Shown: piece by piece, positions 9,031 through 17,848 of the stretch
Position numbering within the stretch: the first letter of the stretch is position 1
How the letters are laid out: each line of letters opens with the position of its first letter
Assembly (NCBI RefSeq): GCF_005145045.1
Contig: NZ_CP039691.1
Span: forward strand, 1,624,001-1,688,000
Length of the DNA: 64,000 nt
Reading direction: 5' to 3'
Source of the DNA: Agrobacterium larrymoorei
GTDB lineage: Bacteria; Pseudomonadota; Alphaproteobacteria; Rhizobiales; Rhizobiaceae
Translations under genes and position numbers: made by a program
Notes under the pieces: generated by a model
What the model was told of the DNA's origin: nothing
Seen by the model: the letters and a program-made list of their open reading frames with translations, nothing else
Databases searched by the model: none

Positions 9031-10077
9031 ATGGCGCCGCGCAAAAACGCGACCGTATCCGGCCGCAAGACAACGGCAAAGACGCCTGCCAAGGAATTCA
9101 CCGGCAAGAATTCGCTGGAATTCGGCAAGGAAGAAGAGCTTCACGCCTATCGCGAGATGCTGCTCATCCGTCGCTTCGAGGAAAAAGCCGGTCAGCTTTA
9201 CGGCATGGGCTTCATCGGCGGTTTCTGTCACCTCTATATCGGCCAGGAAGCTGTCGTCGTCGGCATGCAGATGTCGCAGAAAGAGGGCGATCAGGTCATC
9301 ACCGCTTACCGTGACCACGGCCACATGCTGGCTGCTGGCATGAGCGCACGCGGCGTCATGGCCGAGTTGACCGGTCGTCGCGGTGGTCTTTCCAAGGGGA
9401 AGGGCGGCTCGATGCACATGTTCTCCAAGGAAAAGCATTTCTACGGCGGCCACGGCATCGTCGGTGCGCAGGTTTCGCTCGGAACCGGTCTTGCCTTCGC
9501 GAACAAGTATCGCGGCAACGACAATGTATCCGTCACCTATTTCGGTGATGGCGCGGCCAACCAGGGCCAGGTTTACGAGAGCTTCAACATGGCTGCTCTC
9601 TGGAAACTGCCGATCATCTACATCGTTGAGAACAACCGTTACGCCATGGGCACATCCACCGGCCGTGCAACGGCGCAGTCCAACTATTCGCTGCGCGGTT
9701 CCGGCTTCGGCATTCCCGGCGTTCAGGTAGACGGCATGGATGTTCGCGCGGTCAAGGCTGCTGCGGATGAGGCTCTGGAACATTGCCGTTCCGGCAAGGG
9801 CCCGATCATTCTGGAAATGCTGACCTATCGTTATCGCGGTCACTCCATGTCCGACCCGGCAAAGTATCGTTCCAAGGAAGAAGTGCAGAAGATGCGCTCC
9901 GAGCAGGATCCGATCGAACAGGTCAAGGCACGCCTTCTCGAACAGGGTTGGGCGAGCGAGGACGAGTTGAAGGCAATCGATAAGGACGTTCGTGACGTCG
10001 TTGCCGATAGCGCCGATTTCGCCCAGAACGACCCGGAGCCGGATGTTTCCGAGCTCTACACCGATATCCTGCTCTGA
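9031..10077 (+). CDS. pdhA: Pyruvate dehydrogenase E1 component, alpha subunit
   Basis: With PdhB it forms the thiamine-diphosphate-dependent E1 that decarboxylates pyruvate and acetylates the lipoyl arms of E2. The 348-residue protein carries the ThDP-binding motif GDGAANQGQVYESFNMA to the following VENN (about residues 172-202), and RYRGHSMSDP near the C-terminus. A basic, Ala/Lys-rich N-terminal extension of about 28 residues precedes the catalytic domain. GGAGGG stands just before the ATG. It is first in pdhA-pdhB-pdhC-SGNH-lpdA, with only 18 bases to pdhB. Confidence 0.97.
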   Translation: MAPRKNATVSGRKTTAKTPAKEFTGKNSLEFGKEEELHAYREMLLIRRFEEKAGQLYGMGFIGGFCHLYIGQEAVVVGMQMSQKEGDQVITAYRDHGHMLAAGMSARGVMAELTGRRGGLSKGKGGSMHMFSKEKHFYGGHGIVGAQVSLGTGLAFANKYRGNDNVSVTYFGDGAANQGQVYESFNMAALWKLPIIYIVENNRYAMGTSTGRATAQSNYSLRGSGFGIPGVQVDGMDVRAVKAAADEALEHCRSGKGPIILEMLTYRYRGHSMSDPAKYRSKEEVQKMRSEQDPIEQVKARLLEQGWASEDELKAIDKDVRDVVADSADFAQNDPEPDVSELYTDILL

Positions 10078-10095
10078 TCCGGGAAGGGAGAAACC

Positions 10096-11517
10096 ATGCC
10101 TATAGAAATTCTTATGCCCGCCCTTTCCCCAACCATGGAGGAAGGCACGCTTTCCAAGTGGCTGAAAAAAGAGGGTGACACGGTCACCTCCGGTGACGTG
10201 ATCGCTGAAATCGAAACGGACAAGGCAACGATGGAAGTCGAAGCCGTGGACGAGGGCGTCATCGGCAAACTGCTGATCGAAGCCGGCACCGAAAACGTGA
10301 AGGTCAACACGGCCATTGCCGTGCTGCTTCAGGAAGGTGAAAGCGCCGACGCCATCTCTTCTTCTGCAAAGAAAGAAGAGCCGAAGGCCGAAGCTTCCAA
10401 TTCCGGTTCCGACGCTGCTGGTGGCAAGACCCGCGAAGCAAGCGAAGAGCCTTCCGCTGCCAAGGAAGCTGCAAAGGTTCCAGCCGCACCGAAGATCGAA
10501 GTTGCTGCCGATCCCGATATTCCAGAAGGCACCGAATTCGTAAGCCAGACCGTTCGCGAAGCACTTCGCGATGCCATGGCTGAAGAAATGCGCTCAGACG
10601 AAAACGTCTTCGTCATGGGCGAAGAAGTTGCCGAATATCAGGGCGCGTACAAGATTACGCAGGGCCTGTTGCAGGAATTCGGCGCCAAGCGCGTTATCGA
10701 TACGCCTATCACCGAACACGGCTTTGCCGGTATCGGCGTCGGCGCTGCGATGACGGGTCTGAAGCCGATCGTCGAGTTCATGACGTTCAACTTCGCCATG
10801 CAGGCCATCGACCAGATCGTCAACTCCGCTGCCAAGACGCTTTACATGTCTGGCGGTCAGATGGGTGCACCGATGGTGTTCCGTGGTCCGTCGGGCGCTG
10901 CTGCCCGCGTTGCTGCGCAGCACTCCCAGTGCTACGCCGCATGGTACAGCCATATTCCGGGCCTCAAGGTCGTCATGCCGTACTCGGCTGCGGACGCCAA
11001 GGGTCTTCTGAAGGCGGCCATTCGCGATCCGAACCCGGTCATCTTCCTCGAAAACGAAATCCTGTACGGTCAGAGCTTCGAAGTTCCGAAGCTGGATGAT
11101 TTCGTGCTGCCAATCGGCAAGGCACGCATTCACCGCAAGGGCAAGGATGCGACCATCGTTTCCTTCGGCATTGGCATGACCTACGCCATCAAGGCAGTTG
11201 CCGAACTGGAAAAGGAAGGTATCGATGTCGAGCTGATCGACCTGCGCACCATCCGTCCGATGGACCTTCCAACGGTTATCGAATCCGTCAAGAAGACCGG
11301 TCGTCTGGTCACTGTCGAAGAAGGCTTCCCGCAGTCATCGGTCGGTGACTTCATCTCCAACCAGGTTCAGCGCGCTGCATTCGATTACCTCGATGCACCG
11401 ATCCTGACGATTGCCGGTAAGGATGTTCCAATGCCTTACGCTGCAAACCTGGAAAAGCTGGCTCTGCCGAACGTCGACGAAGTCATCCAGGCTGTCAAAG
11501 CCGTCTGCTACAAGTAA
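10096..11517 (+). CDS. pdhB: Pyruvate dehydrogenase E1 component, beta subunit with N-terminal lipoyl domain
   Basis: A 473-residue protein, about 130 longer than a plain E1-beta. Residues 1-78 form a complete lipoyl domain with the modified lysine K43 in [13 protein letters not shown]. An Ala/Glu/Lys-rich linker (about 82-145) follows, then the transketolase-like E1-beta domain ([13 protein letters not shown] onward, with [28 protein letters not shown] and [10 protein letters not shown]). E1-beta with its own lipoyl domain is known from some alphaproteobacteria. It lies 15 bases before pdhC, whose lipoyl domain is nearly identical in its first 50 residues, pointing to domain duplication. Confidence 0.97.
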   Translation: MPIEILMPALSPTMEEGTLSKWLKKEGDTVTSGDVIAEIETDKATMEVEAVDEGVIGKLLIEAGTENVKVNTAIAVLLQEGESADAISSSAKKEEPKAEASNSGSDAAGGKTREASEEPSAAKEAAKVPAAPKIEVAADPDIPEGTEFVSQTVREALRDAMAEEMRSDENVFVMGEEVAEYQGAYKITQGLLQEFGAKRVIDTPITEHGFAGIGVGAAMTGLKPIVEFMTFNFAMQAIDQIVNSAAKTLYMSGGQMGAPMVFRGPSGAAARVAAQHSQCYAAWYSHIPGLKVVMPYSAADAKGLLKAAIRDPNPVIFLENEILYGQSFEVPKLDDFVLPIGKARIHRKGKDATIVSFGIGMTYAIKAVAELEKEGIDVELIDLRTIRPMDLPTVIESVKKTGRLVTVEEGFPQSSVGDFISNQVQRAAFDYLDAPILTIAGKDVPMPYAANLEKLALPNVDEVIQAVKAVCYK

Positions 11518-11532
11518 GGGGAGGGCGTTTCG

Positions 11533-12912
11533 ATGCCTATCAACATCACTATGCCTGCCCTTTCTCCGACGATGGAAGAGGGCAATCTGGCCAAGTGGCT
11601 GGTCAAGGAAGGCGACAAGGTTGGTCCCGGCGACGTGATTGCCGAGATCGAAACCGACAAGGCGACCATGGAAGTGGAAGCCGTTGACGAGGGTATCGTT
11701 GCCAAGCTGGTCGTTCCTGCTGGCACCGAAGCGGTCAAGGTCAACGCCCTGATCGCAATCCTCGCCGGTGAAGGCGAAGACGTTGCGGAGGCTGCCAAGG
11801 GCGGCGACGCTGCTCCAGCTAAGGCCGAAGCGCCGAAGCAGGAAGCCAAGGCTGAAGCTCCGAAGGAACAGAAGTCTGAAGCTGCCCCTGCAAAGGCTGA
11901 GAAGCCGGTTGCAGATCAGGCTGCCGCACCTTCCACGCCTGCTCCGGTGTCGAAGTCCGGCGAGCGTCTTTTCGCATCTCCGCTGGCACGTCGTCTGGCG
12001 AAGGATGCCGGTCTCGATCTTTCGGCTGTTTCGGGCTCCGGTCCGCATGGTCGCATCGTCAAGTCCGACGTGGAAAAGGCTGTCAGCTCCGGTGGCGCAA
12101 AGTCCGCTGCGGCACCTGCTCCCGCATCCTCCGGCGCTTCGGCTCCGGCTGCTGCCAAGGGTCCGTCCGACGAGAACGTGCTCAAGCTGTTTGCGGAAGG
12201 CTCCTACGAGCTTCTGCCGCATGACGGCATGCGCAAGACGATTGCTTCGCGCCTGACCGAGTCCACGCAGACCGTTCCGTCCTACACGGTTTCGATGGAA
12301 TGCGAACTGGATGCGATGCTGAAGCTGCGCGCCGAGATCAATGCGTCTGCGCCGGTGAAGAAGACGGAGAAGGGCGAGGTTCCGGCCTTCAAGCTGTCCG
12401 TCAACGACTTCATCATCAAGGCGATGGCGCTTGCACTGCGCGACGTTCCGATGGCGAATGCCTCCTGGACATCCACGGCCCGCGTTCTGCACAAGCATGC
12501 AGATGTCGGCGTTGCGGTTTCCATCCCGGATGGCCTCATCACGCCCATCGTGCGCAAGGCGGAAGAGAAGTCTCTCTCGGCCATCTCCAACGAGGTCAAG
12601 GATCTCGCCAAGCGTGCGCGTGACAAGAAGCTGAAGCCGGAAGAGTACCAGGGCGGCACGACATCCGTGTCCAACCTCGGCATGTTCGGCGTCTCCTCCT
12701 TCACGTCCATCGTCAACCTGCCGCAGGCGTCCATCGTTTCGATTGGCGCTGGCGTCGAAAAGCCGGTCGTTCGCGGCGGCAAGATCGAAGTCGGTACGGT
12801 CATGACCGCCACCTTCGCCTTCGACCACCGCGTCATCGATGGCGCGCTCGGTGCGGAACTCGCTTCCGCCTTCAAGCGCTACATCGAAAGCCCGATGAGC
12901 ATGCTGGTTTGA
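11533..12912 (+). CDS. pdhC: Dihydrolipoamide acetyltransferase, PDH E2
   Basis: The 459-residue core protein of the PDH complex transfers acetyl from lipoyl-lysine to CoA. Its parts in order: a lipoyl domain (1-78, K43 in ETDKATM), an Ala/Pro/Lys-rich linker, a peripheral-subunit-binding domain (about 142-178, ASPLARRLAKDAGLDLSAV then GPHGRIVKSDVE), a second linker, and the catalytic domain ending in AFDHRVIDGALGA with the active-site His at about 432. A single lipoyl domain here is complemented by the one on PdhB. GGGGAGGG precedes the ATG. Confidence 0.98.
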   Translation: MPINITMPALSPTMEEGNLAKWLVKEGDKVGPGDVIAEIETDKATMEVEAVDEGIVAKLVVPAGTEAVKVNALIAILAGEGEDVAEAAKGGDAAPAKAEAPKQEAKAEAPKEQKSEAAPAKAEKPVADQAAAPSTPAPVSKSGERLFASPLARRLAKDAGLDLSAVSGSGPHGRIVKSDVEKAVSSGGAKSAAAPAPASSGASAPAAAKGPSDENVLKLFAEGSYELLPHDGMRKTIASRLTESTQTVPSYTVSMECELDAMLKLRAEINASAPVKKTEKGEVPAFKLSVNDFIIKAMALALRDVPMANASWTSTARVLHKHADVGVAVSIPDGLITPIVRKAEEKSLSAISNEVKDLAKRARDKKLKPEEYQGGTTSVSNLGMFGVSSFTSIVNLPQASIVSIGAGVEKPVVRGGKIEVGTVMTATFAFDHRVIDGALGAELASAFKRYIESPMSMLV

Positions 12913-12924
12913 TCGGAGTATAAC

Positions 12925-13569
12925 ATGGTGAAGTCGGTTCTCTGCTTTGGAGATTCCCTGACATGGGGTTCTGACGTGGAAAATGGCGGCCGGCATCGCC
13001 ATGAGGACTTATGGCCGAGCGTCTTGCAAAAGGCGCTCGGCTCCGAAGTTCACATTATTCATGAAGGCCTCGGCGGTCGTACCACGGCGTATGACGATCA
13101 TACCGGAGACTGCGACCGTAATGGTGCGCGGCTTTTGCCGACAATTCTACACAGCCATGCGCCGCTTGATCTCGTCATCATCATGCTCGGTACAAACGAC
13201 ATGAAGCCGTCTATTCACGGTTCTGCGGTCATGGCAATGCGCGGGATCGAGCGCCTGGTAAAGCTGATCCGATATCACATCTGGCAGGTTCAGGATTGGG
13301 ACGCGCCGGATATTCTGATCGTAGCGCCGCCAATGTTATGTGAGACGGCGAACCCGGTTGCAGCAGCCGTTTTTCGCGGTGCCATAGATGAATCCGCGAT
13401 GCTGGCATCCGTTTACCGTGATCTTGCCGATGAGATGGAGTGCGGCTTTTTCGATGCGGGATCGGTGGCCAAGGCCTCCCCGCTGGACGGCATTCATCTG
13501 GATGCAGAAAATACGCGTGCAATTGGTCGCGGGCTGGAGCCCGTGGTGCGCATGCTGCTTGGAATTTGA
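12925..13569 (+). CDS. SGNH/GDSL-family hydrolase (arylesterase-like)
   Basis: A 214-residue cytosolic esterase-type protein. The four SGNH blocks are visible: FGDSLTWG (nucleophile S11), the Gly block in GLGGRTT (about residue 49), GTNDMK (Asn at about 93) and DGIHLDAEN (catalytic Asp/His near 188-191). The substrate is unknown; family members hydrolyse esters and thioesters. It lies 12 bases after pdhC and before lpdA, so it is inside the PDH operon. A role in clearing acyl side products is speculation. CGGAG lies 6 bases before the ATG. Confidence 0.88.
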   Translation: MVKSVLCFGDSLTWGSDVENGGRHRHEDLWPSVLQKALGSEVHIIHEGLGGRTTAYDDHTGDCDRNGARLLPTILHSHAPLDLVIIMLGTNDMKPSIHGSAVMAMRGIERLVKLIRYHIWQVQDWDAPDILIVAPPMLCETANPVAAAVFRGAIDESAMLASVYRDLADEMECGFFDAGSVAKASPLDGIHLDAENTRAIGRGLEPVVRMLLGI

Positions 13570-13633
13570 ATTTTAGATTCGATTGACGGAGCGGCGCGAA
13601 GTCGCCGTCAAAAAGATAAAGGCAGGAAATAGA

Positions 13634-15079
13634 ATGGCTCAATCTTATGACGTCATCATCATCGGCTCGGGTCCGGGCGGCTACGTTACGGCAATCCGCG
13701 CAGCACAGCTGGGTCTGAAGACGGCCATCGTGGAGCGCGAGCATCTGGGCGGCATCTGCCTCAACTGGGGCTGCATTCCCACCAAGGCGCTGCTGCGCTC
13801 GGCTGAAGTTCTCGATAATGCCAACCATTCCAAGAATTACGGCCTGAAGCTGGAAGGCACTATCAGCGCCGATGTGAAGGAAGTCGTGGCCCGTTCGCGT
13901 GGCGTTTCCGCCCGCCTCAATGGCGGCGTCGGCTTCCTGATGAAGAAAAACAAGATCGATGTGATCTGGGGCGAAGCCAAGCTCACCAAGCCGAACGAAA
14001 TCGTCGTCGGCAAGACGTCCAAGCCCATCGTACAGCCGCAGAACCCGGTTCCGAAGGGCGTGCTGGGTGAGGGTACTTACACGGCCAAGCACATCATCGT
14101 TGCCACTGGCGCACGTCCACGCGCGCTGCCCGGCATTGAGCCGGATGGCAAGTTGATCTGGACTTATTTCGAAGCCATGAAGCCGGATTTCATGCCGAAG
14201 TCCATCGTCGTCATGGGTTCCGGTGCCATCGGCATCGAGTTTGCCTCCTTCTATCGCTCCATGGGCGTCGATGTGACCGTGGTCGAACTGATGGCGAATG
14301 TCATGCCGGTGGAAGATGCCGAGATTTCCGCATTCGCCCGCAAACAGCTTGAAAAGCGCGGCCTGAAGATCATCACCGAAGCCAAGGTTTCGAAGGTGGG
14401 CAAGGGTGCGAATTCCATCACCGCCCATGTCGAGACCAAGGATGGCAAGGTTCAGCAGATCACCGCGGATCGTCTGATCTCGGCTGTCGGCGTGCAGGGC
14501 AACATCGAAAACCTCGGTCTGGAAGCGCTGGGCGTGAAGACGGATCGCGGCTGCGTCGTCATTGACGGTCACGGCAAGACGAACGTGCCGGGCGTTTACG
14601 CCATCGGCGACGTTGCCGGCCCGCCAATGCTGGCCCACAAGGCCGAGCATGAAGGCGTTATCTGCATCGAAAAGATCGCCGGTGTTCCGGGTGTTCACCC
14701 GATGGACAAGAACAAGATTCCGGGCTGCACCTATTGCAACCCGCAGGTCGCCTCCGTCGGTCTGACGGAAGCCAAGGCAAAGGAGCAGGGCCGCGAAATC
14801 CGCGTTGGCCGTTACTCCTTCGCGGCCAACGGCAAGGCGATTGCGCTGGGTGAAGATCAGGGCATGGTCAAGACCATCTTCGACAAGAAGACGGGCGAAT
14901 TGATCGGTGCTCACATGGTGGGTGCGGAAGTCACTGAACTGATCCAGGGTTTCGTCGTAGCGATGAACCTCGAGACCACGGAAGAAGAATTGATGCACAC
15001 CATCTTCCCGCATCCGACACTGTCTGAAATGATGAAGGAAAGCGTGCTCGACGCTTACGGTCGCGCGCTCAACGCTTGA
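13634..15079 (+). CDS. lpdA: Dihydrolipoamide dehydrogenase, E3
   Basis: The FAD flavoprotein reoxidises the dihydrolipoyl arms with NAD+. The 481-residue protein has the FAD motif GSGPGGYVTAIRAA (11-24), redox-active disulfide C42/C47 in GGICLNWGCIPTK, the NAD-binding GSGAIGIEFASFY (about 197), and the C-terminal interface pair H459-E464 in HPTLSEMMKE. I place the start at MAQSYDV because AGGAAATAGA precedes that ATG; an upstream start would add 17 residues unlike the family. It completes the PDH gene set. Confidence 0.96.
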   Translation: MAQSYDVIIIGSGPGGYVTAIRAAQLGLKTAIVEREHLGGICLNWGCIPTKALLRSAEVLDNANHSKNYGLKLEGTISADVKEVVARSRGVSARLNGGVGFLMKKNKIDVIWGEAKLTKPNEIVVGKTSKPIVQPQNPVPKGVLGEGTYTAKHIIVATGARPRALPGIEPDGKLIWTYFEAMKPDFMPKSIVVMGSGAIGIEFASFYRSMGVDVTVVELMANVMPVEDAEISAFARKQLEKRGLKIITEAKVSKVGKGANSITAHVETKDGKVQQITADRLISAVGVQGNIENLGLEALGVKTDRGCVVIDGHGKTNVPGVYAIGDVAGPPMLAHKAEHEGVICIEKIAGVPGVHPMDKNKIPGCTYCNPQVASVGLTEAKAKEQGREIRVGRYSFAANGKAIALGEDQGMVKTIFDKKTGELIGAHMVGAEVTELIQGFVVAMNLETTEEELMHTIFPHPTLSEMMKESVLDAYGRALNA

Positions 15080-15090
15080 TAAATGCCTTG

Positions 15091-15394
15091 GTCGCTCCCT
15101 ATCTTTAGAGCGTTTCCTTGTTAAATGGAAACGTTCTGCCGGAGCAGGTTTTCGACAGGGCAAAGGCGATTGGCGAAGGGCATACCCATAGGTACGGACG
15201 AGCCAATCGCCTTTGAGCCTGGCGGAAAGATGCCCGGCCCTACGGGTTGGTTGAAACGGGCCACCTGCTTGCACGGACGGCTTGGCCGTATGCTATGGCT
15301 ATGGCTACGGCACGCGCCGCCCGCACAAGCAGGTGACCCGTTTGAACCAACAGAACTGTTGCCATTTAACAAGGAAACGCTCTAAGGGAGCGAC
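15091..15394. repeat. Palindromic mosaic intergenic element with three nested/tandem inverted repeats
   Basis: The outer arms are a perfect 24-bp inverted repeat (15105-15128 against 15362-15385), extended by 9 more pairs (15091-15099 against 15386-15394) with a 5-base bulge on the left. Inside are a perfect 14-bp inverted repeat (15161-15174/15202-15215) and a 26-bp one with two mismatches (15246-15271/15326-15351). No reading frame has a ribosome site. This resembles the mosaic palindromic elements (RIME-type) and MITEs of Rhizobiaceae. The family is not certain. It fills the 333-bp gap between lpdA and the GlsB-like pair. Confidence 0.85.
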
Positions 15395-15412
15395 ATTCCA
15401 AGGAGTTAAGCC

Positions 15413-15667
15413 ATGTCGATTGCAACGGAAGCCTGGGTAGTTTTTCTTCTGATCGGCCTCGTCGCCGGTTTTCTCGCCAGCCTCGTCGTTGGCGGCGGTG
15501 GCTTGATCGGGTGCCTGTTGAGCGGCGTGATCGGCGCATTTGTCGGTGGTTATCTTTTCAACGCATTCGGCATCTCGCCCGGTATCGAAAATGCGCTGGT
15601 GGTACAGATCATTCATGCCACGGTGGGTGCCATCATCGTAACGCTTATTGCAAGGCTGATCGCCTGA
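15413..15667 (+). CDS. GlsB/YeaQ/YmgE-family small membrane protein (first of two)
   Basis: An 84-residue protein made almost entirely of three hydrophobic helices with glycine-rich turns (LIGLVAGFLASLVVGGGGLIG, GVIGAFVGGYLF and a C-terminal helix). This is the transglycosylase-associated/GlsB pattern, a family linked to stress response whose biochemistry is unknown. AGGAG lies 8 bases upstream. The gene starts 18 bases after the mosaic repeat and precedes a divergent paralogue by 28 bases. Confidence 0.82.
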   Translation: MSIATEAWVVFLLIGLVAGFLASLVVGGGGLIGCLLSGVIGAFVGGYLFNAFGISPGIENALVVQIIHATVGAIIVTLIARLIA

Positions 15668-15695
15668 AAAGCCGGGTTGACGGAAGGGTTTAAGG

Positions 15696-15944
15696 ATGGA
15701 AAGTGTAGGCTGGATAGCCGCAATCATCATCGGCGGCTTGGCCGGTTGGCTTGCGGGCAAGCTCATGGATATGCGCTTCGGCATTTTCATGAACATCATT
15801 CTCGGCATTGTCGGGTCGGTCGTGGCGATTGCTGTTTTGAAGTCCTTCCATGTTTTCGTGGAAGATAGCCGCCTCGGCTACTTCGTCACATCTTTCTTGG
15901 GCGCGAGCCTTCTGTTATTCCTCGCCAAGCTCGTCAGGCGTTAA
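15696..15944 (+). CDS. GlsB/YeaQ/YmgE-family small membrane protein (second of two)
   Basis: An 82-residue, three-helix protein ([51 protein letters not shown]). The [11 protein letters not shown] start is characteristic of the family. It is in tandem with the previous gene and 32 bases before lipA, so all three may share a transcript. The two paralogues differ clearly in sequence, so they are not a recent duplication. Confidence 0.82.
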   Translation: MESVGWIAAIIIGGLAGWLAGKLMDMRFGIFMNIILGIVGSVVAIAVLKSFHVFVEDSRLGYFVTSFLGASLLLFLAKLVRR

Positions 15945-15976
15945 AGCCGCGCAAAAGCGGTAGAAGCAGGTCTCTT

Positions 15977-16951
15977 ATGGTCACTATTCTCGACAGGATG
16001 TCCCAACCGGATGAAAAGCGCATCCGCCACCCGGAGAAGGCTCACAAGCCGGATACGGAAGTTGCGCGCAAGCCGGAATGGATCCGCGTAAAGGCGCCCA
16101 CCTCCAAGGGGTACCACGAGACGCGTGAACTGGTGCGCAGTCACAAGCTGGTGACAGTGTGCGAAGAGGCTGGCTGTCCGAATATCGGCGAGTGCTGGGA
16201 AAAGAAGCACGCGACCTTCATGATCATGGGCGAAATCTGCACCCGCGCCTGTGCCTTCTGCAACGTCTCCACCGGCAAGCCAAATCCTCTGGATATGGCC
16301 GAGCCTGAAAACGTCGCCAAGGCTGTCAAGCAGATGGGCCTCAGCCACGTCGTCATTACGTCCGTGGACCGTGACGATCTGGAAGATGGCGGGGCCGAGC
16401 ATTTCGAAAAGGTGATATGGGCCATCCGCGCAGCATCGCCCAACACGACCATCGAAATCCTGACGCCCGACTTCCTCAAGAAGCCCGGCGCGCTGGAACG
16501 CGTTGTGGCGGCCAAGCCCGACGTCTTCAACCACAACATGGAAACCGTCCCCGGCAATTACCTCACCGTCCGTCCGGGCGCGCGTTACTTCCACTCCGTC
16601 CGCCTGCTTCAGCGCGTGAAAGAACTGGACCCCACCATGTTCACCAAGTCCGGCATCATGGTCGGCCTCGGTGAAGAGCGCAACGAAGTGCTGCAGCTGA
16701 TGGACGACCTGCGCAGCGCCGACGTGGACTTCCTGACCATCGGCCAATACCTCCAGCCGACCCGCAAGCACCACAAGGTCGAAGCATTTGTCACGCCGGA
16801 AGAGTTCAAGTCCTACGAGACCATCGCCTACACCAAGGGCTTCCTCATGGTCTCCTCCAGCCCGCTAACCCGCTCGTCCCATCACGCTGGCGATGACTTC
16901 GAACGCCTGCGCGCCAACCGCGAGAAGAAGCTGCTGGCTGCTGCGGAGTAA
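15977..16951 (+). CDS. lipA: Lipoyl synthase
   Basis: A radical-SAM enzyme inserting two sulfurs into octanoyl groups of lipoyl domains, so it matures PdhB, PdhC and GcvH of this window. Both iron-sulfur sites are seen: the auxiliary cluster C62, C67, C73 ([12 protein letters not shown]) and the radical-SAM CX3CX2C at C88, C92, C95 (CTRACAFC). The conserved C-terminal RSSHH, supplying the serine ligand, is at about 299-303. The length of 324 is typical. Placement next to the pdh/lpd operon is common in rhizobia. Confidence 0.97.
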   Translation: MVTILDRMSQPDEKRIRHPEKAHKPDTEVARKPEWIRVKAPTSKGYHETRELVRSHKLVTVCEEAGCPNIGECWEKKHATFMIMGEICTRACAFCNVSTGKPNPLDMAEPENVAKAVKQMGLSHVVITSVDRDDLEDGGAEHFEKVIWAIRAASPNTTIEILTPDFLKKPGALERVVAAKPDVFNHNMETVPGNYLTVRPGARYFHSVRLLQRVKELDPTMFTKSGIMVGLGEERNEVLQLMDDLRSADVDFLTIGQYLQPTRKHHKVEAFVTPEEFKSYETIAYTKGFLMVSSSPLTRSSHHAGDDFERLRANREKKLLAAAE

Positions 16952-17016
16952 GCGAAGTAAAAATTGATCGGCGTAGCCTGTTCTTGATTTCCTCCCCTTC
17001 AATCTCTAGAATGTCC

Positions 17017-17030
17017 ATATGTGATCATAT
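17017..17030. promoter_or_regulatory. Candidate autoregulatory operator of the toxin-antitoxin pair
   Basis: ATATG-TGAT-CATAT, a 5-bp inverted repeat with a TGATCA core, sits 16 bases before the antitoxin ATG. Phd/VapB-type antitoxins usually repress their own promoter through short palindromes; binding here is inferred. Confidence 0.35.
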
Positions 17031-17046
17031 TTGAGTGGAGGTAAAC

Positions 17047-17301
17047 ATGTCAACGATGAGCGTCGCAGATGCAAAATCGGGTTTTGCCAGTCTGGTCGAT
17101 GAAGCGGCCAATGGCGGATTCGTTACAATTACCCGTCATGGAAAGCCGGCAGCGATGCTCGTCAGCATCGAGGCCGGAGAGGCTGCGAAAAGAGCTTTAA
17201 AGAAACCTAGGCCGAACTTTGGCGATTTTCTAATGTCGTATCCCGGCCCGGCGGACCTTGATCGAAACCCCTCGAAAATGAGAGAAATCGATTTTGAGTA
17301 A
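17047..17301 (+). CDS. Phd/YefM-family antitoxin
   Basis: An 84-residue protein whose first half is the DNA-binding Phd/YefM fold (MSVADAKSGFASLVDEAANG then VTITRHGKPAAMLVS). The C-terminal tail (about 50-84) would wrap the toxin. GGAGG lies 5 bases upstream of this ATG, which decides the start over another ATG 12 bases earlier. It overlaps the PIN toxin gene by 8 bases, the usual coupling in such modules. It sits alone after lipA with its own promoter region. Confidence 0.88.
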   Translation: MSTMSVADAKSGFASLVDEAANGGFVTITRHGKPAAMLVSIEAGEAAKRALKKPRPNFGDFLMSYPGPADLDRNPSKMREIDFE

Positions 17302-17779
17302 TGGTCTGCTGATCGACACCAATATTATTTCCTTGTTCTCGCCAGACCAAAAGGAAAAGCCGTCGGACGATGTGAAAGCTTGGTTCCATGAACAGGGAGA
17401 AGGTGATAAACTTTACCTTTCAACTATGACCATTGCCGAAATTGAAAAGGGCACGCGAAGCCTTCACCGTCGCGGAGGGACCGAACGAGCGAAGCGCCTG
17501 AACGCGTGGCTTGATTTCATCGTGGAGTCCTTTGATGATCGCATATTGGATGTTGATCCAATTGTGGCCCGGATCGCGGGAGCGCTGGAAGATGCTGCTA
17601 TTGCAAAGGGTCGACATCCCGGCTTAGGGGATGTGATCATTGCTGCTACAGCGAAGGCTTATGACCTGACCGTAATCACGGCCAATATGAAACATTTTAT
17701 TCCGCTCGGAGTGGCTTGCGATCTCCCGGCGATATTCAAGCCGACGAAAGAAAATGAGATCAAGACCCCTCTATTTTGA
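17294..17779 (+). CDS. PIN-domain toxin (VapC/FitB type)
   Basis: A 161-residue putative ribonuclease. The PIN acidic residues are visible: D8 in LLIDTNIIS, E49 in TIAEIEKG and D113 in GLGDVIIAA, with a further Asp expected downstream. VapC toxins cut tRNA or rRNA; FitB relatives act with a DNA-binding partner. The frame opens with TTG at 17294 inside the antitoxin gene; no ATG or GTG exists before the conserved LLIDTN. The target RNA cannot be predicted. Confidence 0.88.
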   Translation: MSNGLLIDTNIISLFSPDQKEKPSDDVKAWFHEQGEGDKLYLSTMTIAEIEKGTRSLHRRGGTERAKRLNAWLDFIVESFDDRILDVDPIVARIAGALEDAAIAKGRHPGLGDVIIAATAKAYDLTVITANMKHFIPLGVACDLPAIFKPTKENEIKTPLF

Positions 17780-17848
17780 GAGGGTATGTGTCAATCAAAA
17801 TTGACGCCCGGCGATACAAATTTGCTGCACCGCTTTGTGGCAAGCGTA

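Noticed and set aside
11335..13002. 555-codon minus-strand frame opposite pdhC
   Set aside because: Shadow of pdhC; the composition reflects its Ala/Pro/Lys linkers.
13229..15274. 681-codon minus-strand frame opposite lpdA and part of the mosaic repeat
   Set aside because: It lies over lpdA and the SGNH gene, both with full motifs and ribosome sites.
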